Assembly (NCBI RefSeq): GCF_018417635.1
Contig: NZ_CP071007.1
Span: 2,604,501-2,668,500, forward strand
Length of the DNA: 64,000 nt
Source: Pseudomonas sp. SORT22
GTDB taxonomy: Bacteria > Pseudomonadota > Gammaproteobacteria > Pseudomonadales > Pseudomonadaceae
Direction: 5' to 3'
The position numbers and the translations under genes are program-made. Below, piece after piece: positions 54,408 to 63,449 of the stretch (the stretch's first letter is position 1; the number at the start of each line of letters is the position of its first letter). The notes under the pieces were generated by a model, which saw only the letters and a list, made by a program, of their open reading frames with translations, searched no databases and was not told the DNA's origin.

Positions 54408-55817
54408 TCATCGGGTTTCACCCTTGAGCTCGACTTGCGCCTGGCCAAGCTCGACCAGCAACGCGTAGCGCCGGCCCTTGGGTTCGACGCGCAGCAGCTG
54501 CTTCCACTGGCTGACCTCCTCGTTGTGGTAGTCGGCGATCACCGCGACGAAGCGCGTCTGCTCATCAAGGGGCTGTGGGTCGATGAACTTGAACTGGCCG
54601 GGCCGCAACAGGTAGTCGTCGACGCGGATATAGGTGCTGCCCAGGGCGTGTTTCAGGTCGAGCGCCAGGGCTTGGGCACTGGCGCTGATCAGCAACGAGT
54701 CGTCGCTCAGTTGCAGGACCCTGAACGCCACCGGCGTGGCAATCAGTTGCGGGGCAAGGTGCTGTGCCGAGGTAGCCAGGTGGACGCCGGCAGCCTGGTA
54801 ATCGCCCAGGGGCGACTCCTCGACCCAGGACGCCTGGGGTTCAGGCGCAGGTTCTTCACGCACGGGTGATTGCGCCGGGGCGTTTTCGTACAGATGCTCG
54901 AGCACCGCTTGCAGCTTGTCTGCCAGGGCCTGGGGGCTGCTGGCCTTGATGTCCAGGCGGTAGGGCGCCTCGGCGGGGTGTTCGGCGGCCATTGGCGCGT
55001 TGCCGGGGGTGACCAGGCGGCGGTTGACGTCATCGCTGGCGTGCAGGCTCAGCGAGTAGTAGCTGGGTTGATCATCGGGGCCGCCCACCGGCGTCGAAGG
55101 GTCGACGATCACCTGGCCGAGCTTGCCCAGCAGTGTGCAGCCTCCGAGGGTCAGGGCTGCCAGCAGCAACAGGCCCAGGCGCAGTGAGCTGGCCGCTGCC
55201 GGGTGTTTCCTGCCACGCGCAACAGGCGGGTGGCGGTGGTTGGGTGCGGGCTGGCGATGGGCTGTTGCCAGCGGCATCGACGGCGGCGCGCCCAGGCCCA
55301 GCAACGGGTCGTGCTGTTCGCGCGGATCCAGTGGCCGGCACAGGCGATCGAAATCCGCGCACAAGGCCGGGGCAGGCACAGGCGCTGGCTGCAGCGGGCG
55401 GGTATTGGCGTGCCAGTCCTCCAGGCCGTCCTCGTGCCCGCTGAACAGCTCGGCCAGCGAACGCTGGCTCAGGTGGCGTGGGTCATCGTCGGTACAGGCA
55501 GCGCTGTGCAGGTGCACGACGATCCGGTAGACACCGACCTTAAGCCAGTCGCCTTCGTTCAGGCGAACGGTGGCGCCGCGGCCCAGGGGCAGGTCATGGC
55601 CATTGAGGTAAGTGCCGTCGCACAGGTCGGTGACACAGAAGCGGCCTTCATGCCAGTGGATCCGGCAGTGCTGCGGGCGCACGCGGCCAGAGCGGTCACG
55701 CAGCAGCCAGTCGCAGCCGTGGCTGCCGATCAGGCCGCCGCGGTAATCCATGCCCCGGCTGGGCAGGCAGCCATGCAGCAGCTGCGCCGGATTGCCGATC
55801 ACCAGGGTCAGTTTCAT
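54408..55817 (-). CDS. tssJ: FHA-TssJ fusion protein of T6SS
   Basis: A 469-residue fusion of two T6SS parts usually encoded separately. Residues 5-103 are an FHA domain (GGLIGSHGCDWLLRD, PQHCRIHWHEGRF, LCDGTYLNG), which binds phosphothreonine in Fha/TagH regulation. A proline-rich linker (105-208) leads to a hydrophobic segment with a lipobox (LGLLLLAALTLGGC, Cys227), followed by the TssJ domain (YYSLSLHASDDVNRR near 245, then helices, and VAFRVLQLSDDSLLIS, FVAVIADYHNEEVSQWKQL). The helix would place FHA in the cytosol and TssJ in the periplasm. Start ATG 55817 overlaps the tssG stop (ATGA). Confidence 0.85.
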   Translation of the reverse strand: MKLTLVIGNPAQLLHGCLPSRGMDYRGGLIGSHGCDWLLRDRSGRVRPQHCRIHWHEGRFCVTDLCDGTYLNGHDLPLGRGATVRLNEGDWLKVGVYRIVVHLHSAACTDDDPRHLSQRSLAELFSGHEDGLEDWHANTRPLQPAPVPAPALCADFDRLCRPLDPREQHDPLLGLGAPPSMPLATAHRQPAPNHRHPPVARGRKHPAAASSLRLGLLLLAALTLGGCTLLGKLGQVIVDPSTPVGGPDDQPSYYSLSLHASDDVNRRLVTPGNAPMAAEHPAEAPYRLDIKASSPQALADKLQAVLEHLYENAPAQSPVREEPAPEPQASWVEESPLGDYQAAGVHLATSAQHLAPQLIATPVAFRVLQLSDDSLLISASAQALALDLKHALGSTYIRVDDYLLRPGQFKFIDPQPLDEQTRFVAVIADYHNEEVSQWKQLLRVEPKGRRYALLVELGQAQVELKGETR

Positions 55818-56839
55818 GCGCGCCCCCTGATCCGTACCACGGCAGGGTGGCGCTGTTGCTGGTTCTCGATGAAGCTGGTCCAGCCCAGGTGGGTACCGCC
55901 CTGGCGCTGCAGGTTGAACGGCGGTACGTCCTCTGCGCACAGGCGCAGCTCCAGATCGTAGGCGGTCACGTCGCGCAGCAGAAACTCCAGCAACTGGCGC
56001 AGGCGGGCGAACTGCGTACCACTGGGCAGAAACTGGCGAAAGCGCGCCTGGGACAGGTTGGGGATCACCAGGGTGAACTTGCTGGCGCGGGTCCGGGTGC
56101 GCTCGCCGAGCACGAAGCTGTTGCCCAGCTGGCCGTTGCGCTCGCCCAGCACCAGGCGCTGGCGCGAGGGCACGGGCACGGTGCGCCGTTCGAACTCACG
56201 TAGGTAGACGCCCTGTACATCGAAGCAATGCTCGACGATGCCGGACACCATCGACGGCGGCCGGCTGCGGCTGGCGATCAGCCCGGCAAAGCTCAGCAGG
56301 CGGCCCCAGGGCAAGGGCGTAGCACCCCGCAGGTCGTTGTCGTTCAGGCCGATCAGAGAAAACACATAACGCGAAAAACGGTCGCGGGCCCCGGGCTGGA
56401 AGCGGATGTAGTAGCGGTACTTGCGCCAGCTCTGGTGCAGCAGGGTCAGCAGGCGATGATTGAAAAAGTCCAGGAATGCCGGGCGAATCCCGCGCTCCTG
56501 GGCCTGCTCGTAAGCCAGGCGGTCGAGGTAGTAGGCGGGCAGGGGCGAGTCGCTGCCCTGCAGGCCGAAGAAGCTGGTCTGTACCCGATAACGCTGGTTG
56601 CCGCTGCCGTCGTCGGCCAGCACGCCCGCCTGGGTTACGTCGGACGCCGGAAAGCCGAGGCTGGCCTGGCTCTGCAGGCGAACCCGGCGGCGCGTGGCCA
56701 GGGCCGCGGGCAGCGCTTCGAGGTCGTCGCCGTGCAGGGCGTGCAGGTGCTCGAGCAGGCGATGGAACGAATAGTTGCGGGCGTCGGCCAGCAGCGCTTG
56801 GGCTAGATCAGGGGTTGCCTGCCGGTCAACAGTGGCCAT
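55814..56839 (-). CDS. tssG: T6SS baseplate protein TssG
   Basis: A 341-residue wedge protein. Blocks are YSFHRLLEHLHAL, RYRVQTSFFGLQGSDSPLPAYYLD, FLDFFNHRLLTLLHQSWRKYRYY, GLIASRSRPPSMV and LGWTSFI near the end. It forms the TssE-F2-G wedge. Its start lies 37 bases inside the 3' end of tssF, the common tssF-tssG overlap. Confidence 0.95.
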   Translation of the reverse strand: MATVDRQATPDLAQALLADARNYSFHRLLEHLHALHGDDLEALPAALATRRRVRLQSQASLGFPASDVTQAGVLADDGSGNQRYRVQTSFFGLQGSDSPLPAYYLDRLAYEQAQERGIRPAFLDFFNHRLLTLLHQSWRKYRYYIRFQPGARDRFSRYVFSLIGLNDNDLRGATPLPWGRLLSFAGLIASRSRPPSMVSGIVEHCFDVQGVYLREFERRTVPVPSRQRLVLGERNGQLGNSFVLGERTRTRASKFTLVIPNLSQARFRQFLPSGTQFARLRQLLEFLLRDVTAYDLELRLCAEDVPPFNLQRQGGTHLGWTSFIENQQQRHPAVVRIRGRA

Positions 56840-58569
56840 TCATAGTGCTCGTTGTTGGTGGTGTTGATCACTTCCAGGCGATGGAAGGAATTGATGCTGG
56901 CGTAGAGGGCAAAGAAGCGTGACAACACGCTGGCGAACAGGTACAGGTCGCCCTCGCAGAGAAAGGCCTGCTGGTCCAGGTGCAGGCAGGTCTGCAGGCC
57001 GCGCACCGGCAGGCCCTTCATCAGCCAGTCGACCGCGCAGGTCTGGGCCTTTCCAATGCCATTGAGGCGCTTGCGTGTGGCCCGGGCCTGCTGCAGGTCA
57101 TGCAGGGCGGCAAAGTCGTAGGCGCGAATCACCGCCTTGAGCGGCTCGGCCGACAGCAGCGACAGGTAGTTGAGCGACAGGTTGGAAATCAGCGTCCAGT
57201 GCAGGCTGCTGTCGAGTACCGGCCGGTAGGCGCGGGTCGGCGCGATCAGGTTGGTATAGGTGGCGAACGAAGGCGTCGCCTCGGTCGACAACGACAGATC
57301 GCCGACACCCAGGGCCTGGGGCAGGTCGCGGTTGCTGCAGGTCAGCTCGATCGAGGCGGTTTCGCGCTCGCCGATGTACAGGCTCTCGTCGCCGCGGACA
57401 AAGGCGATGCGATGGATCAGGCCATCACGGCCATGGGATTCTTCGATGTGGGTGCGAAAGTACAGGGCGGTGCGCCCGCGGGCGAGTTCGATCTCGTGCT
57501 GGAACGACTCGAAAGGGGTGAAGGTGCGCAGCGGCTCGCCCTGGCGTTCCTTGTCGCTGGCATCCCAGCCGGCCACCCGGTCGACACTGAACACCTCATA
57601 CGCTTCAGGGTGCTTGCCCGCAGGCCGGATGCGCCGCTCCAGCTGGCGTCCGTCGAGGGCAATGGGCTCGGCATCGTGGCTGAACAGGTTGACCGCCGGT
57701 GCGCAGTACAGCTGCAGGTCGCGGGTGCACAGGCGCATGTTGGCCGGCATGGGTCGGGAGAATTCGAACTCGAAGCGAATCTGCCCGCAGCTCAGCGCCG
57801 GCCATACCCGGGCAAGGCCAGTGAGGCTGAAGAAGTGAAAGCGCTGGGGGAAGACGAAGTACTCCTGCAATATCCGGTAGCCGTCGAAGACATTGCGCGG
57901 GTAGGGCAGCAGCGCCTCTTCGGCGCTGAACCCGGGAAAGCCGATGTTCTCGGCCGACAGCCCGTAGGTGTTGCCATCGATATGCAGGGTCAGGCGTTTC
58001 AGGTAGTGGGCAATCCACAGGTACAGGGTCTGGGCCGTAGCGTCGTCACCGCTGAGGTGAAAATCCAGTTGCTCGCACTCCAGGCTGTTGAGCGGTTGCG
58101 GGGTCAGCACCTTGAGATCGATGCGCAGCATTGAGGTCTCGCGGCTGTGCGCATCACTGACCTCTTGCATGGCCAGGGGGAACAGGCTGACTTCGGTACA
58201 GGTGCGAAACTCGCACGACACACCATCCACGGGCTTGGCGAACAACCGCGTGCCCTTGGGCAGCACTTTGCGCCGGGTGATCGCGTCAGGCCGCGGCTCG
58301 AAGCACACGATGGTGGCGCTGGGCAGTGGGCGCAGGTAGTTGGGCCAGAGCATCTGCAGCAACGGATGGGTCAGCTCGGGCAGGTCGTCGTCGATCTTCA
58401 TGCCCAGCTTGGCGGTGAGAAAGGCGAAGCCTTCCAGCAGGCGCTCGACGTCCGGGTCGCCGGCCTGATCGCCGAGAAACTGCGCCAGCTGCGGGTTGTC
58501 TTCGGCAAACTCGCGGCCCAGCTCGCGCAGGTAACGCAGTTCATCGGCAAAGCGTTGTTTCAAGCTCAT
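56803..58569 (-). CDS. tssF: T6SS baseplate protein TssF (main cluster)
   Basis: A 588-residue TssF. MSLKQRFADELRYLRELGREF, DPDVERLLEGFAFLTAKLG, LPKGTRLFAKPVDGVSCEF and C-terminal LYASINSFHRLEVINT are family hallmarks. It is in the usual place between tssE (7-base gap) and tssG. The paralogue at 20750-18972 is of the same subtype. Confidence 0.97.
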   Translation of the reverse strand: MSLKQRFADELRYLRELGREFAEDNPQLAQFLGDQAGDPDVERLLEGFAFLTAKLGMKIDDDLPELTHPLLQMLWPNYLRPLPSATIVCFEPRPDAITRRKVLPKGTRLFAKPVDGVSCEFRTCTEVSLFPLAMQEVSDAHSRETSMLRIDLKVLTPQPLNSLECEQLDFHLSGDDATAQTLYLWIAHYLKRLTLHIDGNTYGLSAENIGFPGFSAEEALLPYPRNVFDGYRILQEYFVFPQRFHFFSLTGLARVWPALSCGQIRFEFEFSRPMPANMRLCTRDLQLYCAPAVNLFSHDAEPIALDGRQLERRIRPAGKHPEAYEVFSVDRVAGWDASDKERQGEPLRTFTPFESFQHEIELARGRTALYFRTHIEESHGRDGLIHRIAFVRGDESLYIGERETASIELTCSNRDLPQALGVGDLSLSTEATPSFATYTNLIAPTRAYRPVLDSSLHWTLISNLSLNYLSLLSAEPLKAVIRAYDFAALHDLQQARATRKRLNGIGKAQTCAVDWLMKGLPVRGLQTCLHLDQQAFLCEGDLYLFASVLSRFFALYASINSFHRLEVINTTNNEHYEWPLLTGRQPLI

Positions 58570-58576
58570 GGTCTTC

Positions 58577-58993
58577 TCACTTCACCCGGGTGTAGCCGTC
58601 GTGGCCATGGATGGCCACTTCCAGTTGCACCTGTTCTTCCCTGTGCTCGAGCCGTACCTGGCAGTCGAGGCGAAAGTTGAGCTCCAGCGGCAGGTCCGGG
58701 TCAGGCTGATAACGCACACCGGTGACCTTGATCCGCGGCTCGAATGCCTCGACCGAGCGGCGAATGTCGGCGCTGATGGCGATCAGCAGGTCGTTGCTGC
58801 CCTGGGCGGCACCGTTGAAATCGCGCAGGCCCAGTTCAGGGCTGCTTTGCGAGCAGCCCTGGCGGGCGTTGAGCACCTGTTCAAGGTGCCGCTTGATCGC
58901 TTCGATCGCCTGCCGGGCCTGGCTCTGCGCCGTGCCCGGGCGGTAGTGCGGGGCGTCGGGCTCGAGGCGTTCGAACAGGCTGTTGACGCTCAT
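58577..58993 (-). CDS. tssE: T6SS baseplate protein TssE (gp25-like)
   Basis: A 138-residue gp25-like protein that starts sheath assembly at the baseplate. It has SLFERLEPD at the start, LNARQGCSQSSPELGLRDFN, the sheath-initiating part, and ADIRRSVEAFEPRIKVTGVRY. The ATG directly follows the tssC stop (TAGATG). Confidence 0.95.
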   Translation of the reverse strand: MSVNSLFERLEPDAPHYRPGTAQSQARQAIEAIKRHLEQVLNARQGCSQSSPELGLRDFNGAAQGSNDLLIAISADIRRSVEAFEPRIKVTGVRYQPDPDLPLELNFRLDCQVRLEHREEQVQLEVAIHGHDGYTRVK

Positions 58994-60472
58994 CTACTGG
59001 GTGTCCAGGCGGCCAACCAGCGAGATCTCGAAGTTGGCGCCCATGTACTTGAAGTGCGGGCGCACCGCCAGCGAGACCTGGTACCAGCCCGGGTTGCCGG
59101 CCACCTCCTGGACTTCGATCTGCGCGGCGCGCAAGGGCCGGCGGCTGCGTACGTCGGCGGACGGGTTGTCCTGGTCGGCAACGTATTGCTTGAGCCAGGT
59201 AGTCAGTTCGCGCTCGACGTCCTGGCGCTCCTTCCAGCTGCCGATCTGCTCGCGTTGCAGCACCTTGATGTAATGGGCCAGGCGATTGACGATGAACAGG
59301 TAGGGCAGCTGGGTGCCCAGCTTGTAATTGGTCTGCGCTTGCTGGCCTTCGCGGGTCTTGGGGAAGGTCTTGGGTTTTTGCACCGAGTTGGCCGAAAAGA
59401 ACGCCGCGTTGTCGCTGTCCTTGCGCATGGTCAGGGGGATGAAGCCGGCTTCGGACAGCTCGAATTCCTTGCGATCGGAAATCAGCACTTCGGTGGGGAT
59501 CTTGGCCTGCAACTGGCCCATGGCTTCGAACAGGTGCACCGGCAGGTCATCGACCGCACCGCCTGATTGTGGGCCGATGATGTTCGGGCACCAGCGGTAG
59601 CGGGCAAAGCTTTCGGTGATGCGCGAAGCCATTAAAAACGCCGTGTTGCCCCACAGGTAGTGATCGTGATTGGCGTCGATGCCCTCGTCGTAGCAGAAGC
59701 TGCGAATCGGGTTCTCGGTGCTGTGCCAGGGCGAGCGCAACAAAAAGCGCGGCAGGGTCGCGGCCAGGTACTTGGCGTCTTCCATGTCCCGCAGACCGCG
59801 CCATTTGGCATGCGCCGGGCCTTCGAAGATGTCGTTGACTTCCTTGACCGCGGCCAGCTCCTGGAAACTCTTGAGGTTGAAAAACTCAGGCCCTGCGGCC
59901 ATCACGAACGGCGCATGGGCCATGGCGCCAACCGCTGCCACGTAGCCGAGCAACTTGATATCCGGCGACGACGGGCCGAAGGTGTAGTTGCCGATCATCG
60001 CTGCCACCGGCTCGCCACCGAACTGGCCGAAGCCTGCGCTGTAGACGTGCTTGTACAGGCCGCTGCGGGTGATGTCGCCGGCATTGTCGAAGTCGTCGAG
60101 CAACTCCTCCTTGGTGACATGCAACACCTCGAGCTTGATGTTCTCGCGAAAATCCGTGCGATCGACCAGCAGCTTCAAACCGCGCCAGGCCGATTCCAGT
60201 TGCTGGAACTGCGGCTGGTGGAGGATCTGGTCGATTTGCCGGCTCAAGGCCTGGTCGATTTCGCTGATCATCTGGTCGACCCGGTGTTTGTTCACCGGTT
60301 GCTGGTGATCACCGCTTTGCAGGATCTCGCTGATGTAGGCGGCCACCCCCTGGCGGGCGATGGCGTAGCCTTCCTGGGCAGGGCGGATCGTGGTGTTGGC
60401 CAGTAGTTGATCGAGCAGCGAGGCGTGTTCATCGGTCGTCAGGACCTGGGCTGCAGCGCTTTCCTTGGGCAT
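58994..60472 (-). CDS. tssC: T6SS sheath large subunit TssC
   Basis: A 492-residue contractile-sheath subunit (VipB/EvpB family). Blocks are VDQMISEIDQALSRQIDQIL, LESAWRGLKLLVDRTDF, EPVAAMIGNYTFGPSSPD, WRGLRDMEDAKYLAATLPRF and LVDxx-like C-terminal part KYMGANFEISLVGRLD. The ATG at 60472 follows GGAGAACCCACC; an ATG six codons upstream is less likely. It pairs with TssB, encoded 63 bases upstream. Confidence 0.97.
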   Translation of the reverse strand: MPKESAAAQVLTTDEHASLLDQLLANTTIRPAQEGYAIARQGVAAYISEILQSGDHQQPVNKHRVDQMISEIDQALSRQIDQILHQPQFQQLESAWRGLKLLVDRTDFRENIKLEVLHVTKEELLDDFDNAGDITRSGLYKHVYSAGFGQFGGEPVAAMIGNYTFGPSSPDIKLLGYVAAVGAMAHAPFVMAAGPEFFNLKSFQELAAVKEVNDIFEGPAHAKWRGLRDMEDAKYLAATLPRFLLRSPWHSTENPIRSFCYDEGIDANHDHYLWGNTAFLMASRITESFARYRWCPNIIGPQSGGAVDDLPVHLFEAMGQLQAKIPTEVLISDRKEFELSEAGFIPLTMRKDSDNAAFFSANSVQKPKTFPKTREGQQAQTNYKLGTQLPYLFIVNRLAHYIKVLQREQIGSWKERQDVERELTTWLKQYVADQDNPSADVRSRRPLRAAQIEVQEVAGNPGWYQVSLAVRPHFKYMGANFEISLVGRLDTQ

Positions 60473-60535
60473 GGTGGGTTCTCCGTTCATAACTGGGATG
60501 CAGGGCAGGGGGAGTCAGTGTTAGTTGCGCGGTTG

Positions 60536-61051
60536 TTATGCGTCGGTAACCGTATTTGTTGCATCCAGTACCAGGTCGAGTTCCTGGGCCAGGCGCTGGC
60601 GAGTGGCTTCGTCACTGAGCAGGCTTTGCAAGTGCTTGCGAAAGGCCGGTACATTACCCATCGGCCCTTTAAGGGCGACCAGTGCTTCGCGAAGTTGCAG
60701 CAATTTGTTCAACTCCGGTACTTGCCGGGCGATGGCATCCGGGCCGAAGTCATTGATCGAGCGAAAGTGCAGGTGCACGTTCAAGTCATTGTCGCGGTCG
60801 GCGCACAGTGTTGACGGTACTGCCATCTGTAAACCCACCTCAGCCTCGGCCAGCACGGCGTTGAAGCTGTCCTTGTCAATGCGCACCGGGCGGCGCTCCT
60901 CGAGGCTCGAGGTATCGCCGCGGCCCAGGAAATTCCCGGTGACCAGCAATTTCAGCGGCAGTTCGACTTCTGCCTGCTGATCACCGGTAGCGGGCACATA
61001 TTTGATATTGATGCGCTCTTTGGGGGCGACGGAACCGTGCATTTTAGACAT
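60536..61051 (-). CDS. tssB: T6SS sheath small subunit TssB
   Basis: A 171-residue VipA-type sheath subunit. It starts MSKMHGSVAPKERINIKY and contains LPLKLLVTGNFLGRGD, LEERRPVRIDKDSFNAVL and FRSINDFGPDAIARQVPEL. Upstream in-frame starts at 61060 and 61114 are possible, but the chosen one matches family length. It is the first gene of the leftward T6SS operon. Confidence 0.95.
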   Translation of the reverse strand: MSKMHGSVAPKERINIKYVPATGDQQAEVELPLKLLVTGNFLGRGDTSSLEERRPVRIDKDSFNAVLAEAEVGLQMAVPSTLCADRDNDLNVHLHFRSINDFGPDAIARQVPELNKLLQLREALVALKGPMGNVPAFRKHLQSLLSDEATRQRLAQELDLVLDATNTVTDA

Positions 61052-61130
61052 GGGAATATCCATTTCAGGCTGTAGGTCATTTATATTAGGAGTGGATCCA
61101 ATACCCTTTGTCATGTCGGATGTTTCCTAA

Positions 61131-61174
61131 AATGTTCTGATTAATGCGTAGGACAATTCGCCAATGTTCTGATT
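61131..61174. repeat. AATGTTCTGATT direct repeat upstream of tssB
   Basis: The 12-base string occurs at 61131-61142 and 61163-61174, 32 bases apart (three helical turns), in the 298-base divergent region between tssB and tagO. It is a candidate operator for the T6SS promoters. The rest of this region is AT-rich with no gene. Confidence 0.5.
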
Positions 61175-61349
61175 TGCGTTTAAGACGGTGTTTATATTTC
61201 TTACTTGCTCTTCCTGTATTTGGCGATTTGCTGATTTTTTACCTGTTGCAGCTTGCATTTCATTTTTTAATTGAGTGATGCTTTAAATGCGTTTTATTCG
61301 ATTGAACAACTATCGGCAAACTTGCATGAGTTGCAGCTGAGGAGTGGCG

Positions 61350-62024
61350 ATGGGCGCTATGGGCAAGGAGTGGCAATACAGGTGGCTGGGCCTGTGCGTA
61401 GCGGTATTGCTGCCAGCCAGTGCGCTGGCGGCGCCGGACTGCACCTCGATCGTTTCGCCGCTCAAGCGCCTGGCCTGTTTCGACGAAGCCGCCGGTACGC
61501 CACCGGGCCCGGCGCCGGTGGCGAGCCCGGCTTCGCGGGTAGGCCTGGTACCGGCTGTCGTCGACCTGGTGCAGCGCAATGAGCAGCGCCGCGCCGCGGA
61601 CGACTTTCGCTTCCTCGCATCGCTCTGGCCCGAAGCCGATGATGACAGCCGCCAGCGGATGATCATTTCCGCGCCGGCGCTGGGCGTCGCGCCGCCGCGG
61701 CCTTACCTTGCGATCAGCTGCGAGGCGAATATTTCCCGGGTGCAACTGGTGCTGGATGAGCCGCCCGGGCCCAACCGTATCCGCCTGCAACTGCTCAAGG
61801 ACGGCCAGCCGGTGGCCGATGCCTACCCGTGGCAAGTACTCGACGATGCCGGTTTGGTGGTTGACGCCGGGCGCGGGCTGCAAGCCATTGCCCTGCTGCG
61901 GCGCATGGGCGGCGGCCAGCGCCTGAGGGTGAAAAGCGATTACCCGGCACTGGACGGGCTGGTTTTCGATGCGCAAGGTTTGGGTGAGCTGATCGAGCAG
62001 GAGCGCCAGCTATGTCGCTGGTGA
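61350..62024 (+). CDS. tagO: T6SS-associated protein TagO/VasI
   Basis: A 224-residue periplasmic protein with a signal peptide (LGLCVAVLLPASALAA), then CTSIVSPLKRLACFDEAAG, the usual RLACFD/RLACYD motif of the VasI (VCA0118-like) family. The middle has PYLAISCEANISRVQLVLD. Its exact role is not settled; it is a common accessory of T6SS clusters. GAGGAG precedes the ATG at 61350. The end overlaps tssA by 13 bases. Confidence 0.85.
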   Translation: MGAMGKEWQYRWLGLCVAVLLPASALAAPDCTSIVSPLKRLACFDEAAGTPPGPAPVASPASRVGLVPAVVDLVQRNEQRRAADDFRFLASLWPEADDDSRQRMIISAPALGVAPPRPYLAISCEANISRVQLVLDEPPGPNRIRLQLLKDGQPVADAYPWQVLDDAGLVVDAGRGLQAIALLRRMGGGQRLRVKSDYPALDGLVFDAQGLGELIEQERQLCRW

Positions 62025-63442
62025 TCGACCTCCCGGCCGGCGCTCTCACGCAGTTGTTGGCGCCCATCGAGGCCGACCGGCCCGCCGGTTATTTTGATGT
62101 GGAAGATGAAACCTTCCAGGCCATCGACCAGGAAATGGTCAAGCTGGGCGGCCTGCGCGAGAACACTATCGACTGGCCATACATCGATGAAGCCTCGCGT
62201 CAGTACCTTGCCACTCAGTGCAAGCACCTGCGCATTCTCGGCCATCTGCAGGTGGTGTGGCTGCGCACCGCAGAGTGGGGGCACTGGAGCGCTGCCCTGA
62301 CGCTGCTGGCGGGCATGGTCGAGCATTACTGGGACAGTGCTCACCCGGTGCCAGGGCCGACCGGCTACCTGAACAAGCGCAAGCAGGTGCTGCGCCTGCT
62401 CGAGGGGCTCGGCCAGGCCCTGCCGAGCCTGCAGCGTAGCAGCTTTGCCGAGGTTCACCAGACCGACGCCGAACAGGCCCTGGCCAGCTTGCTGGACGGC
62501 ATCGAAACCACGCGGCTCGAGCCCGCAGCGATCGAAGCGCTGCAATTGCAACTGGGCAAGTACCGCGAACGCTGCCTGCCGGCCCCGGCAGGTCGCGCGG
62601 TAGCTGCCGATGCCGGCCTGAGCCCGGCGTTCTTCGCAAGCACGGCGCCGGTGGGCAATGAGCGTGAACAGCGCCGGGCCTTGCTGAACATGGCTGAACA
62701 GATCAACCAGCAGGACCCCTACGACCCGGTGGGCTATCAGTTGCGGCGCTTCGCCTTGTGGACCCCTGTGCGCACCGCGCCGTCGGTCACCCGCGAGCGG
62801 CGCAGCGAACTCAGCGCGGTGCCCCGGGATATCGTCGACAGCTACCACGACGCCCTGGCCGCCAACAACGTCGAGCCCGCGTTGCTGATGCGCATCGAGC
62901 GCAGTGTTGGCGCCTCACCCTACTGGTTGCGCGGCAGCTTTTTGGCGGCCAGCGTGGCTTCGCGCCTGGCCATGGACGAAGTGGCGGGTGCCATTCGCCA
63001 GGCCTGCGAACGCTTCGCCTGCCGTTTACCGGGTTTGACCAGCTTGTGCTTCAGCGACGGCACGCCGTTCGCCGATGCCCAGACCCTGGCCTGGATCAGC
63101 GGCGCCGATCAGCCCGAGGCGGCGCACAGCCCGGTGCAGGAGTTCGCCGGGCTGCGCGACGAACTGATTGCCCAGCTTGATCGCGAAGGCGTCGAGGTCG
63201 TGCTGTTGCGCTTGCAGGAACTGCAAGCCGAGCAGCAGGCCCCACGCCAGCGCTGCTATGCCACGGTGATTGCCGCCGACCTGTTGGCCGCCCGCGGTCT
63301 GGCGTGGCTGGCGGACGATCTGTATGCCGGCGTTGCCCGGATGATGCGCGAGACCAGCGCACAGGGCTGGGAGCCACAGTTGTACCTGAAGGTGGCACAG
63401 CGCTCTGGCGCCGACCCGCTGATCACTGCAGTCAAGGAGTAG
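62012..63442 (+). CDS. tssA: T6SS protein TssA
   Basis: A 476-residue TssA, which coordinates sheath polymerisation at the baseplate or distal end. The ImpA N-terminal domain is seen in FDVEDETFQAIDQEMVKLG, IDWPYIDEASRQYLATQCKHL and VEHYWDSAHPVPG. The C-terminal region (from about 215, LLNMAEQINQQDPYDPVGYQLRR onward) is the VasJ-like helical domain. It lies between tagO and tssM. Confidence 0.92.
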   Translation: MSLVIDLPAGALTQLLAPIEADRPAGYFDVEDETFQAIDQEMVKLGGLRENTIDWPYIDEASRQYLATQCKHLRILGHLQVVWLRTAEWGHWSAALTLLAGMVEHYWDSAHPVPGPTGYLNKRKQVLRLLEGLGQALPSLQRSSFAEVHQTDAEQALASLLDGIETTRLEPAAIEALQLQLGKYRERCLPAPAGRAVAADAGLSPAFFASTAPVGNEREQRRALLNMAEQINQQDPYDPVGYQLRRFALWTPVRTAPSVTRERRSELSAVPRDIVDSYHDALAANNVEPALLMRIERSVGASPYWLRGSFLAASVASRLAMDEVAGAIRQACERFACRLPGLTSLCFSDGTPFADAQTLAWISGADQPEAAHSPVQEFAGLRDELIAQLDREGVEVVLLRLQELQAEQQAPRQRCYATVIAADLLAARGLAWLADDLYAGVARMMRETSAQGWEPQLYLKVAQRSGADPLITAVKE

Positions 63443-63449
63443 CGAAAAT

